This document shows, in pieces, positions 47,079 to 58,008 of a stretch of DNA of 64,000 nucleotides (position 1 is the stretch's first letter; each line of letters starts with the position of its first letter). Made by a program: the position numbers and the translations under genes. The notes beneath the pieces are model-generated. The model had not been told where the DNA came from. It ran no database searches and saw nothing but the letters and a program-made list of their open reading frames with translations. The DNA is from Trissonchulus latispiculum (taxonomy: Eukaryota; Nematoda; Enoplea; Enoplida; Ironidae): NCBI GenBank assembly GCA_030248195.1, contig JASAND010030314.1:1-64000 (forward strand), read 5' to 3'.

Positions 47079-49596
47079 ATGGATTCGTTCGAGCCAACAA
47101 GCGATGAGGAGAAGCCAGCTTCCCTGAGACCAACTCCCAGTGCTTCCCTTCTCAGAAGAGTGAGTTCCAGCTCCATTTTTTCCTGACATTTTTTAAAAGT
47201 ATAAAATGTAAAGTATAGATCTAGAAAGTTCCCCACCATTAGAAATGATTGGATGATAATGAAGATTTTAATTTTTTGGAAAGGATCTAGTTAAACTCGG
47301 TTGAACTGATGTATGTAGTTGTCACTAAATTAATGTTTTAGGCCACATATAAATAAGGATGCCTAGTGCTGTTGAGGTTGGGTTATTAACCAATCCCATA
47401 ACCAAAGGGATACCCTTTGCCACAACATCATTTGCAGCAAACGTTGACAGTAGTGTACATTTTTGTTTAGCGGAAGCGACTGGACCACGACCGATCCGAC
47501 CCGTTTCGGACCTTCGCCGGGAGTCTCCTCCAGACCAAAGTCCCCTGTCTCAGATGTCAGGAGGAGAAAAAGGTAGCAGAGTCTACCGGATGTTTCGCTG
47601 AGCTAGGAATAGGGGTCTGAGCAGAGCTTAGATGGAAACGACCGATCTCTTGCAAATCTTTCGCGGGTGTCTTCCTAGTCACAATAAGTTTTTATTATGG
47701 TATTTGAAATAAGAAAGAAAGAAGTCATGTAGCACAGAAAGCCCCACCCAATTTGATCAGTGGGTGGGCCTCTCGCAGAGTTGGAAGTGGGTCGCGGGTA
47801 ACCGCGGGTGCCCGCGGGTACCCACGGGTCGACTTTCAGGTCAGGTGGGTAACCGCGGGTCAGAGCGGGTCAAGAGTTATTTTTGTTCACACCAATTTCT
47901 CGCTAAATTTTGGGTTAATTTCACCAGAAACTTTACAAATTATGTTAAATTTTCAATTTTTCTTTAACTTTTGATTCTTTTGAATGTGTTAATATATTAT
48001 AATATTGCTTTTATGATAAAATTGTTTATTTCCATTCAATCTGTCTTGAATCTTCAGTCAAAAATATTTCTCTGACATACTCATTGGCATAAATATTTTA
48101 TTATCACTGAAAGCCTTTAATGCCACTGATGGACTGTCAAACCGCTTCTGCAAAAACAATGCTGATAGCTTACTACAGCCTGCTACTTCCAGTAGATATT
48201 TACTTGCCAAGTTTAACATTTCGACGTAGTTCTACGAGTTATGATCATTCCGAATTTAGTTTGTACTATGTACTCTTGGGACTAATAAATAATGTGTATG
48301 ATATAAACCACTAAAATGATAATTTGATACCATATCCAAGTTGGGAGTGGACAGTAATATATAAATACTCCTGCGGTAGACAAAACGCGCTGTAAAAAAT
48401 TAACCAGAATGGTGGCTGAACTTTTATGAAATAGCTACAAGCAAATGCAATTATCTTCATAACGCTGCCTAAATACTGACTCTAGTGACAGATCGAGGTC
48501 CCACCCAACACTTTTGCAATAGTATAGCTTGCCCAGAACTACCGAAAACGAAGACGAAATCTAATGAAGTTAGGTGTGAACTTGCCAAATTTTTGTTTGA
48601 AAGTTTTAATACTTCACTATGTTCATGTTTAAAAAGTTAATTTTGCTCGATGCATGCTATAAGAGTACTTAAATGTGTGAAAATGTTCAAATTAAAGAAG
48701 TGGGTCAAGTGGGTCGCCAAAATCTCAGTGGGTCGCGGGTCGTATGTCGCGGGTCGCGGGTCAGGGGTCCGCGGGTCGCGGGTACCCGCGGGTCACGAAA
48801 TTTCCAACTCCAACTCTGGCCTCTCGAACCCAGGACTCAATTTTGCTACAGAAGCACGCCTTTATATTACAAGTCAGGGCTAAACATCACTAGATCATCC
48901 AAATCCACTTTTCATTGTTCTCACCTTAGGCAGGATTTGTCCTGGGGTGTTTTCGCGCAGAGTTAGGAGGTTTAAAGGAGTTAAAATTAATCTATCATTA
49001 TCGCACACAGGGATAAAAGTGTTAGCATATACTGTTAGCATAGCTTTAACTGTCTCCAGGATTAAAAGAGTTGACTCTACTCATTTTACTCTCGCCCGCG
49101 CGCGAAGAGGCCCTTTGGTTTCCAGGCTTGGCCCTTCCCAGACCCATTGTCCCCCCCTATCGTTGCGCAACCTCTCAGCAGCCTTTTTTGATTTTACCTT
49201 TGTAACTTAAATTGACTTAATGCCAACCTCTATAGCATATTTGAGGACAATTCCAACAAAGCCAACAAAGTGCTGGCCTGCAACGCCTACTGCCCCGAGT
49301 GCTTCGAAAAGATGCGACCAAAGTGTGAGCAGTGTCGACAGCCGATCAAAGACGATGAGGAATTCACTCTCTTCCTCACGACCAGCAACGACAGAAAGGC
49401 GCCCACGGGGCTCCACTGGCACGCCGGCTGCTTCAAGTGCAAAAAGTGCAACAAGTCCTGCGAGCCGGCCCAGTTCTTCTGGGAACGGAACGAGCTCCAC
49501 TGCAACGACTGCGGGCGGAACCAGAAACTCCACGAAGCCAGGGCGCCTAAGGGAAAGGCGTCAGGAAAATTGCTCCACGAAAAAATCAAGTACTAG
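47079..49596 (+). CDS. Small LIM-domain protein (three exons)
   Basis: Exons 47079-47159, 47471-47572 and 49246-49596 join in phase 0 to 176-177 codons plus TAG. Exon 1 begins MDSFEPTSDEEKP. Exon 2 ends in PCLRCQEEKK. Exon 3 contains ACNAYCPECFEKMRPK, then CEQC, a 28-residue spacer, HAGCFKCKKC, 17 residues and CNDC. That last part is a complete LIM zinc-binding domain with a long first loop. The CLRC...CPEC part fits the second half of a LIM domain, as in the N-terminal half-LIM of FHL proteins. LIM domains mediate protein contacts at actin structures and in the nucleus. Alternative: the acceptor TATAG at 49235 is used with an extra middle exon completing the first LIM; I looked for such an exon and did not find one. 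The tail is Lys-rich. The family is not identified. A hAT element fills most of intron 2. Confidence 0.7.
47776..48818. mobile_element. Non-autonomous hAT element, GGGTCGC-word family, copy 1
   Basis: Tips CAGAGTTGGAAGTGGGTCGC and, inverted, CAGAGTTGGAGTTGGAA are flanked by the perfect 8-bp duplication GCCTCTCG (47768-47775 and 48819-48826). Both arms are arrays of GGGTCGCGGGT and CCCGCGGGT words. The AT-rich interior of about 850 bp has no transposase. It lies in intron 2 of the LIM gene. A second copy is at 59982-60977. Confidence 0.85.
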
Positions 49597-50462
49597 TCTT
49601 TTGGCAGAATAGAGAGCTTCTTGTAGACTTGGTTATGTATTCAATTATAGGTATATTAAAATTCCTTTTATAGATAATCTAAATTTATTAAAGGTTTACA
49701 GTTTGATTTCACTCCGAAAGGTAGATATTTAATCTCTAAATACTACAGATTCGTAATTATTAAAATTGCTCAAATTGTTAAACTAGGGGGAAAACATTCT
49801 GGGGAAAAATTACCATATATGCAGAAGGTACCATATGTTTTAATCTGACGAACAAAAACATTAGAAAAGCAGTACTGGCAAGGCAGTGATATGGTAAATT
49901 ACATCAAATACTGTCTAGAAATGCATACAACATTGTACCGTGCCTGACCATAGACAACTACTTATAGTGATTACAAATACCATTAGGGCGATTTCTCAAA
50001 TCCAGAGTATATATAGTTAGGTATGCATATGCAATAAGAATACAACAATGAATACCGTTATCCTATACCTTTTTACCAGAAATTTGCCCGAGTGAGCGAA
50101 CAAGTCTTGCTTTAATGTAAAAATTTGCACAAAAGACATAAGGGCGAATGGTATGCAGTGTAGACTACACAACGGCAGAGCAGTATCAGAGCAGACATAA
50201 CAATCCACCACATATACTCTTGATTCAGTTACAGGCTGATTTAAAGCACCAACATTAAGTAGGTATAATGCACTAATGGAAGCAATGATTAGCTAACATT
50301 AACCAGGTATCTTGCTGGAGAATTTTGTTGTTACAAACAACTAAAGATCAAAGGATTTAAATGGTTAACCATTAAACCCGAATTTAAATCAGCTATTATG
50401 TATCTGCAATTCCTGGCAAAATATCTGGCTACCTTTAAAGCACATTTACATACAACTAAGAA
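49597..50462. other. Convergent 3' intergenic region
   Basis: This 0.87-kb gap separates the stops of the LIM gene (+) and the ZP gene (-). ATTAAA-like motifs occur near 49655 and 49688 and could end the LIM transcript. No other feature seen. Confidence 0.4.
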
Positions 50463-53400
50463 TTATGAGTGTAAAGTCCAATGGACCAAATGTCTTGGGG
50501 ACTTGATTTGGGATCTTCGAGGTCGGCGCCAGAGACACAGAATTAGGAGAATGTTGACTACAATGGCGATCAGGGTTACAAAAGCCATGACAGTGACGTA
50601 GAGGGCATAACCTGGTTCCGTTAGACAGACTTGACCGCCGCCACCACCAATCGAGATGTCCGGGAGACTGATCGGACCTCCAGAATCGTCCAAACCTAAA
50701 CACAGAACAGCACAACAAAGAATAACAACAGTAGCTAGCTACATCAGAGGCCGATGTTATGAACACCCAAACCCGGGTTAACTTTATGTGTTAAAGATAG
50801 CCAAGTTAATCCGGGTTTTCGAGTTAACCCGGGTTTAAACGTTGATAACATTGGCCTGTTTAGGTATGGCTTAAGCATGCAACACTTTATGACCAATAAA
50901 CATAAGTGATGGACAGCTGATGTTTATGTGAATAAACCGTTTAGATAACAGGTTGGCTTTAATTTGTAAATTCAATAATTGAGTAATTACTTTTATTAAC
51001 TTGAATCGTTAACTTTTGACCAAGCAGGTTTATAAAGACAAACCGATACCGCTACAGTCTCAATACCGGGAAAATAACGGAGGGGGTATGCGCTGTCGAT
51101 TTGGCCAACCAAATTTGTCAAAGCCTTACCCTACATTCACCACAAGAAAAGGAGTCCTATCTTATTATATATTAAATAAGCTGATGTCTACTGTTTACTA
51201 GGTAATCATTAGTTAACTATTGATTTAGTAGAGATCGTTGTTTGTGCCTACTTTCAATTCCGAGGACATTGAGAGGGGGCGGCTCCACATCGATGTCCGC
51301 CAGAATATCTCCCGATTCCACCACCGACCGCTTCTCACGGACACACTTGGGCTGCTGAAATTACGGCAAGATTCAGTTAATTCATGCGATACAAAATCAT
51401 AGACGTTGACGTTAGTTTAGGAGACACGTCTCACAGAGTCAGGACAGGGGGCGCAGCGGTTCGATCCCAACCCTTTCAACAGTTTTCTTCGCATCTTTCA
51501 ATCCTGCATTCAACATTCTGGACCTCAATGTCCCAGTTACACAATTCCTTCCATTGTTATGCAGACGAGGTAAGAAGACGAAGTGTGCAGAGTTCGGATC
51601 AAAAGTTGAGGACTGGGATCTTGCAAATATGTAACATCTAGAAGGAGAGTAAGACCAGAGATGGACGCGGGCCGCGGGAGCCCGCGGGACGGGACGGGAT
51701 GGGACGACAACCTTCGTCCCGTGGGATCCCGCGGGACAAAAATTTCTTATATTTACTTCAAAATTAGGGAATTTTTAAGAAAGCTACATAACAGTTTTCA
51801 AAACATTACAGTCACACTTCAAATTATTCTATAAAATTCAATTTTAAGGTAATATAAGTTTCATTTGCTGTGCTGGTTTGCGTATCTTATTGAAAGTTTA
51901 TTGTTTAATTTTGAGCATACGCAGGTAATGTAAATGATTTCGAAGTTGTATAAAGTGTTGATTATGTATAACCAGTCAAGGGTTTTATTTTTAACTTAAA
52001 GACGTGACAAAGCTAGAGACTTTTGAAACTTGGCTTTATCTGCATTGCCTAATTTAATCAGTTATAATTTGCAAACCAGCTAGTTCTAACAGATCTGTGC
52101 AATGCAATAATCATGGAACCGATGAGAACAAACACTATTCTGCTGGAGACCATATTGAACGAACCTGAAGCTGCGAAAATTTGAAGCGCAAGTTAAATTT
52201 TAAAACATGCAAATCATGTATCAGCATCACATAGAAATTAGACCTAAAAGTTTTAGTTTTAAGCCAAAAATTTCTGGGAAATAATCTGTGGGAAATTAAG
52301 AAAACCGGATCAAGGCCGGATCCAAGCTCTTTACCCGGTGACCCAGTGATCCGATCCGAAAAGTGGCCCAAATTGACACGGTGACCCGGTTCCATCGCTT
52401 TTGCATGGCAATAATTTTCTGATTCCGCTAAATTTGATTTTATTTGGCCAATTTGACCAATATTTTAATGTTTGTTTGTAGACGATATATATAAGCATTT
52501 CACATTTTTGCACACAGCAGCTAACTTGAATAATAAATTAAGTACTGACTTTGCATCTTAGCAAGAAAAAATAAATAGCGTAAAGTTTACAGAACAAACT
52601 TATTTTAAATTTTAATATTAAATTAGTATTAATTACCAATAATTTTAACTAATAAGCCAATTAAGAAATTATGTGGCATTTTGCGGGACGGGCATTATCG
52701 AATTTGCGGGACTGCGGGATCCCACGGGACGGGACAAACAAACTGAGTGCGGGACGGGATGGGACGGGACGGGACGAAAAATTTCGTCCCGCGTCCATCT
52801 CTGAGTAAGACTAACATCTAATCTAAATCAGTACGTCAGCTGTCACAAGAGTGCTACAGTACTTTTACACTCTGTCGGGTTCACTAGGATATCAGTGCTG
52901 GTTGAATTGCACAGGACTCTTAAAACGGTTAAAAGAGTTAAGCTTAACTGAAGCAGCCTAATTTCTGTCTAATGGTGGTGCAGTTATTGTAAATATATAA
53001 TTCAAAATTTGGACTGACGGCCTCTTCGCAGGAGTCTCCGTCCTTGACTGTGATCTGGATCACGCAGTTGAAAAAGATCTGAGAGTGATCAGCGAATTTG
53101 AACACGTGGGCCTCCTGACCCGCGACCAGGTCTGACAAGTAGTCCAGACTCTGCAGGACGTGCTTGTCCGTCGAACACCTGAAATCAGACGCACACAAAA
53201 TGAGCACAGCACAACTAATAGACAAGTAAATAGGATAAAACTCAGATTACTGTTAAATATCAGCAACCTAGAAAGATTTAAATCAGCGGTAAACGCTGGT
53301 CTTGCTGTCCGGGGATGTGGCTTAGTGGTAGAGCGTTCTACTTTTAAACCTAAGCTCGGTGGTTCGAAACCCTGGACACTTTTCTTCACATCTTTCAATC

Positions 53401-56400
53401 CTGACTTCAACCTTTTAATTACAAAAGAAAGAGATTGATTAATGTGTCACTTGGCTACGGACCCGTCCTCGTCCAAGACAGGAACCTTCTTGTCCGGAGT
53501 CCCGGAGTCCACGAAGCAGGAATGAACTCGCATGCAGAACATGTCTGCAACATAACAACAAAGGATTTCGGATAACATGTAATCATAAACTAACATAGGG
53601 TCGAGTCCTGCGAGGGGCTGGTCCCCAGAAAATTTTGAGGTGGTTTGTACCTTGAACTGAAATTTTCAGGGGGGGCTTGAACCTCAAGAATAAATTTGTT
53701 CAATTTTTCGAAAAATTAACGCGAATTTTATTAAATTTTGCGACTTTTAAAAAAACTGCAACAAAGTCTTCAATTTTCTGTAAAAATTTCTAAATTTTGC
53801 TGGATTTTCCCGAAAAATTAAGAAATCTAAATAAAAAATTCCGGCGAAGCCGGACATTTTTTTAAATTTTATTTTAAAAAAATTTTTGCTTACCCGTTGG
53901 CCACTTTTCACTACCCCTTGTCCCCGACGGCGGTAGGGCTTGTACCTTCTCCGGGTTGTGGGTGGGCTTGGACCCCCCACAGACCCGCCCCGTTAACCTA
54001 TGCATGTAACATACCTATATTTCACTCCAATTTCTTAAAACAATAACTAGAAAATTATAGAAAACATTATATGAATGAATATGCAAAGCTGAGCTCTTAG
54101 TCATTGAGTTAAGCATTATGTACATAGCCTATTATTTATTAAAGTATAACTCTGTTGTGACGGCAATACTATTATTTATTCGTTTATTTTTAATTTTCCA
54201 AAATATTAAAATTAGGCGATGCGTAGGGAAGGCGTGCTAACCTTGATTGGGTGTCTCACAAGTCCATTTATGGTAGACTTGGTCGCCGACTTTGGCAAAT
54301 CGAATCGCAGTCCCGGTGATGCTGCCGCCCAGAATCTCGTAACGACACATCGGCATTTGCGCCGCGCTCTCGACCATGGCTGTCGTCAGCATACTAAACA
54401 ACACATCACACCCTATTTCTTCAAAGATTAAACGGTTTAGATTAAAATTAATCCGCATTAATAAACGCTGCAGCATTAATGAACAGCACCTAGGATTAAA
54501 CGGATTAAACCAGCGAGTTGAATGAGTTTAACGGAATAAATTTAAGTTATGATGCAGTAAAAGATTATAATTTTAATCTAATGCTGTTTCTTTAGTGCCA
54601 CTTCGGATTAAAAAATCAACGAGTTAATTTTAATTTAACCTGTTTATTGCTGCGCTGCTTTTAATCCGTTTAATAAGCCTTCTGCATTTTCGACTAGTTT
54701 CAGAGCGAATTAAACGGACAAAATTTGTAATAGCTGTTTCTGTAATCGGGGACTAAATGGAAGGAAATTAACGTTTAATCAGTGAACAAAAATGGTAGGA
54801 TTAAACGAGTAAATTTTAATACGTTTAATCCAGCATTAAAGAAACAGTTGTTAAAACTTTTATCCCGTAGTCGTGTTCATACATTAACACGGGGTCCGAT
54901 CCTGGGGGGTCTAGTGTCTACCCCGACCTCGTCGAGGGTCTACCCCGGAAAAAATCCGAACTTTTATGGGTGTCTGTCCCGAAATTAGCAAAAATTGCGA
55001 ATTTTTAACGTTTTTGACCAAAAATTAGTAAAAATGACAATTTTTAGCGATTCTTAAAAACGTTTTTTAAGAAATCGCTAAAATATGCTAAAAAATTACC
55101 AATTTTCAGTGAAAATCGCTGAGGGGTCTGCCCTTTTTTGCTTTCTGGACGAGAGGTCTGCCCTAGTGCTCGGAACGGTTCCACTGGAACCGGTAGAACC
55201 GGAACCGGAACCGGAACCGGAACCGGAACCGGAAGGATTTTTGGAACCGGAACCGGAACCGGAACCGGTAGCATTTGGAACCGGACCGGTTCCAGTGTAA
55301 TTTGTCTCAGATAATTTGAAAAATATAACCAAAAATTCAGTTTTCAGCCTGCAAATTTTCTATATTTCTCTAGCCTTTAAATGTGAACTTTTTGTCGGGA
55401 AATTCTGAAAATTTCTCTATCCTTTGAATGCGGTTTCCTGGAAGTTTACTCCAAGAAGTAAGAGTATAACTTTTTCTTGTAGGTACATTCATATGTTGGT
55501 AAGTTACGCAATTACCTTTGAGCTGATTTTTGGAGTCATCAACTTTGAAACATTAATACTAATTGTCTACTTCTAGTTAAAAAACCATCTTTACATCAAA
55601 ATATAGCTTACGATAGTCTTTTTCTAATAGATACCTGGAAACTAACCTTGATTAGAAAGTTTTCACTCAATATTAGAATTGGTGATATAGATTTCCGCAT
55701 AATCTCGCAGTGGAGACAACGATTACGAGAACTTGGCCGAAAACTGACTTCAGATTTGTTTTCAGCAAACTCTGAAACTTCCTGTACTACATATACAACG
55801 TTTCAGGAAAATCGTAGAAAAAACTTTGGTTTGTTCCTCTTAGACTGTTGTGTACCCCTTGGAAGCTTAAAATTTTAAAATTTTCCTGCAGATTGGCCAA
55901 TATTTTGTTGAAATGCATCTGTGCTAAATTTCAGCAAATTCGTTTGCAAACTGGAAGTTACACAGAGGGATTCGTCCACTTTCCTAATACCGGCAGCCTG
56001 CATTGGAGATGAAATAAAATGTTCATTAATGAATGAAACCGATGATTAATAATTAATGAAATGAATAAATATCTTCATTTCTAGTCCTATAGTCATTTTG
56101 TTTAAAATTTTTCAAACGTTTGGAAGTTTCTTTTTCAAAATTCTCAAATGGTGAAACGTTGGAAAGGATTGCGAAACGAAATTTTATTATTTTAACACTT
56201 TTCACGCAAGTATGCAGAGTCACTTTTAACTCTTCCAGTTTTAACTCTTTTAATTTTTTTAGCGAACGCACAGAGTTAATTTTAACTCTGCCAGCTTTAA
56301 CTCTTTTAACCTTTATTTTTAACCCTGCAGTTAAGATTTAAAAACAGGAAGAGTAAAATTTAACAATGCGCATTCATGGAAAAGGTTAAAAACTTCCTCT

Positions 56401-58008
56401 CATCTATTCTATTCTTCCCATTCGCGAAAAGGACCTTAGTACACAGTAGAGTCGCAAAAGTGGTCATTTTTACTGGAATCAGGGCGCCAAAATAAAAACG
56501 AACATTTTTAAAAAGCATTGAGCTATTTCTAATGGTTAAGTTAGTATATAAGCCAGAACGGTTGCCAGTTTAATGAAATTAGTTTATTCAAAATGAAGTA
56601 CAAGACAATTTTGGTTTATTTAAACTTCTTCTATTGCACATTTTACCACCTCAAATTTGCTATTTGCCAACATCAATTAGATATTAGATAAAGTTTATTG
56701 CGAAAACTGGAGATTTCACCGAAAACTAATTCTGCAGTTTTGAGACTGCATGTAAAGATCGAAGGTTTATGATTGAATAGTGTATCAGAAATTTCACAAG
56801 TCGCATATAATGAGGTGAATTGTGAATATACTAGTTGTAAGCATTAAATTGTATGTAGATCTTTTTCCAATTCCAAACATCGACAAAATTATATATAGGG
56901 TTTCAAAAGCACGGCATAGATAAATAGACACCACCACCTTAAAATTAGTTTTGATGTTATTTACATTTATGATTTGTGCTGTGCAGCGCATTTATTTTGC
57001 GAATGCAGATTATATAATCTTTTCAATGAATTTAAGCTTAATATACTAGTCTTAACCTTATGTCTGTCTTATTGAAGAAACACTTGTTCACTTTTTCGAA
57101 ATTTTTAATTTTTTCGCTTTTTAGAGCTAACAATATCCCGCCAATCGCGAAAAATTAGATTCCAGGCACAGGTGGACAAGGGGGGGAAAGGGGGGGGGAA
57201 ATTTCCCCCCCCCCTCGGCGAAGTCGTCCACAAGGGGTCGCAAAATTGCTCCCACAAGGGGTAAGAAAATTGGCTACAAACTCTGCCCTTTTGTCCTTTT
57301 CGCTGAGGGGGTATACCCGTTTTTTGTCGATCTGGGGGGGTCTGCACCCGTCTCACCTGACTTCGATGTTGGAGCTGACCGTCTTTTCGGCCTCCATGTA
57401 GAAGCAGGCAATCTTGAAGGCCCGATCCACCTTCGTGATGAACATGGGGTGGAAGCTGATGATTACCGTAAATTCAAGAGAAATACCCGCCGGATTAGCC
57501 TGAACGAAAATGGCAAATTGTACACTACTTACATATATACCATTTTAGACCTGGGACACAAAATAGATGTTCTCGAAGGTTCATCTGAGATAGCGTCCGA
57601 AGAAGGGAAACGAAAAGCAACACCAAAAAACGCAAAAGATATTGTACGTACATATACTCCAACTTTGATGGGATTATTCTACAGTAAATTGTGTATCAAT
57701 GTCAATGTCAATACTTATTGAGTCGTTGACCTCCTCAATAATGAGTTTCTAATTAATATTGAGTTAATTAATGAATGAGTAATTAACGTTTAGCAAGAGC
57801 GGTCTTCTACATACGGATCGGATTCTTCGGACGCCACAGTCGGAGCTTGTGAAGGACAATTCGTATTTGGGGGTTCGGGCACTCGTCCCCAGAGTCTTGC
57901 ACTCCTCTCTGTCGTTGTAGCCTTTGGGGAAGATGGAGCCCTCAAATGGGTTCTGAGTCGCGAAGGTCACTGAAACGGAACCGGCCCCACAGGCCACGGC
58001 AGGGTCAT
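50463..58008 (-). CDS. Transmembrane ZP-domain (cuticlin-like) protein, 5' end missing
   Basis: Minus-strand exons in order: 58008-57815, 57499-57357, 54393-54242, 53544-53463, 53178-53019, 51354-51252, 50695-50463. Phases agree at every junction and give about 354 residues to a TAA stop. Landmarks are the ZP-N part (ACGAGSVSVTF, GSIFPKGYNDREEC, CGVRRIRS), VIISFHPMFITKVDRAF, IACFYMEAEKTVSS, MPMCRYEILGG, VGDQVYHKWTC, MFCMRVHSCFVD, VLDEDG and the ZP-C part (HVFKFADHSQIFFNC). These are followed by a furin-type site VREKRS, a Gly-rich linker and one transmembrane helix (about 30 residues before WRRPRR). Such proteins are secreted, cleaved and polymerise into apical matrix or cuticle. The signal-peptide exon was not located. 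Two donors are unusual (GTCCGT after 53463 and GTCAGT after 53019). Introns hold two SINE copies, a hAT element and word-array repeats. Confidence 0.9.
50748..50867. repeat. Mini inverted-repeat element, AACCCGGGTT words
   Basis: AGGCCGATGTTATGAAC at the left and GTTGATAACATTGGCCT at the right are inverted copies. Between them AACCCGGGTTAAC words occur in both orientations. It is about 120 bp, in the last intron of the ZP gene. No target duplication recognised. Confidence 0.5.
51425..51560 (+). mobile_element. SINE copy, tRNA-derived (degenerate head)
   Basis: The B-box GGTTCGATCCC is at 51458-51468, followed by TTTTCTTCGCATCTTTCAAT, the same tail as the copy at 53309. The A-box is degraded. 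Boundaries are approximate. Confidence 0.55.
51656..52803. mobile_element. Non-autonomous hAT element, GGGAC-word family
   Basis: The tip CAGAGATGGACGCGGG and its inverse CCCGCGTCCATCTCTG are flanked by the perfect 8-bp duplication AGTAAGAC (51648-51655 and 52804-52811). The arms are GGGACGGGAC and CCCGCGGGAC arrays. The interior is AT-rich and non-coding and contains a second element at 52112-52407. It is inserted in an intron of the ZP gene. Confidence 0.85.
52112..52407. mobile_element. Nested hAT-like insertion
   Basis: It lies inside the element at 51656-52803 and is flanked by GCAATAAT (52104-52111 and 52408-52415), an 8-bp direct repeat. The ends share CATG and GATGGAACCG, with 11 bp missing from the left tip. 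CCGGATC and GGTGACCC words lie near the right end. The missing bases make the terminal match imperfect. Confidence 0.5.
53309..53425 (+). mobile_element. tRNA-derived SINE filling a ZP-gene intron
   Basis: GGGGATGTGGCTTAGTGG resembles a tRNA-Ala head. The Pol III A-box TGGCTTAGTGG (53318-53328) and B-box GGTTCGAAACC (53361-53371) are both intact. The anticodon and acceptor stems do not pair, so it is not a working tRNA gene. The tail TTTTCTTCACATCTTTCAAT matches the copy at 51425. It lies antisense within the 284-bp intron 53179-53462. Confidence 0.7.
53600..54010. repeat. G/C-run dispersed repeat
   Basis: Blocks such as AAAATTTTGAGGTGG, CCGGCGAAGCCGG and C-run flanks resemble the repeats in 1-4.2 kb and around 10.4 kb. 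It lies in a ZP-gene intron. No paired tips defined. Confidence 0.4.
54415..54860. repeat. GGATTAAAC word cluster
   Basis: GGATTAAAC, GATTAAA and the inverse GTTTAATCC occur about ten times in both orientations, mainly at the two ends of the segment. It resembles an AT-rich version of the GC word-array elements. Tips and target duplication were not found. Confidence 0.45.
54880..55300. repeat. GGAACC-word array and flanking repeat
   Basis: About ten GGAACC units at 55170-55290 are bounded by CACTGGAACCGG and, inverted at the right, CACTGGAACCGG. The flank has GGGTCTGCCC and GGTCTACCCC motifs. TAGTG at 55163 could be a hAT-type tip, but no 8-bp duplication was seen. Confidence 0.5.
55301..57356. 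other. Intron of the ZP gene, mostly featureless
   Basis: AT-rich. A TTAACTCT word cluster at 56210-56340 and a G-run block at 57175-57345 are the only structures. No extra exon seen. Confidence 0.4.

Noticed and set aside
53311..53385. tRNA-Ala gene
   Set aside because: A- and B-boxes are present but the acceptor and anticodon stems do not pair, and the downstream tail is shared with another copy, so it is a SINE head.
55085..55332. Glu-Pro and Gly-Ser repeat proteins
   Set aside because: They are the GGAACC array read in different frames; no splice context or conserved ends.
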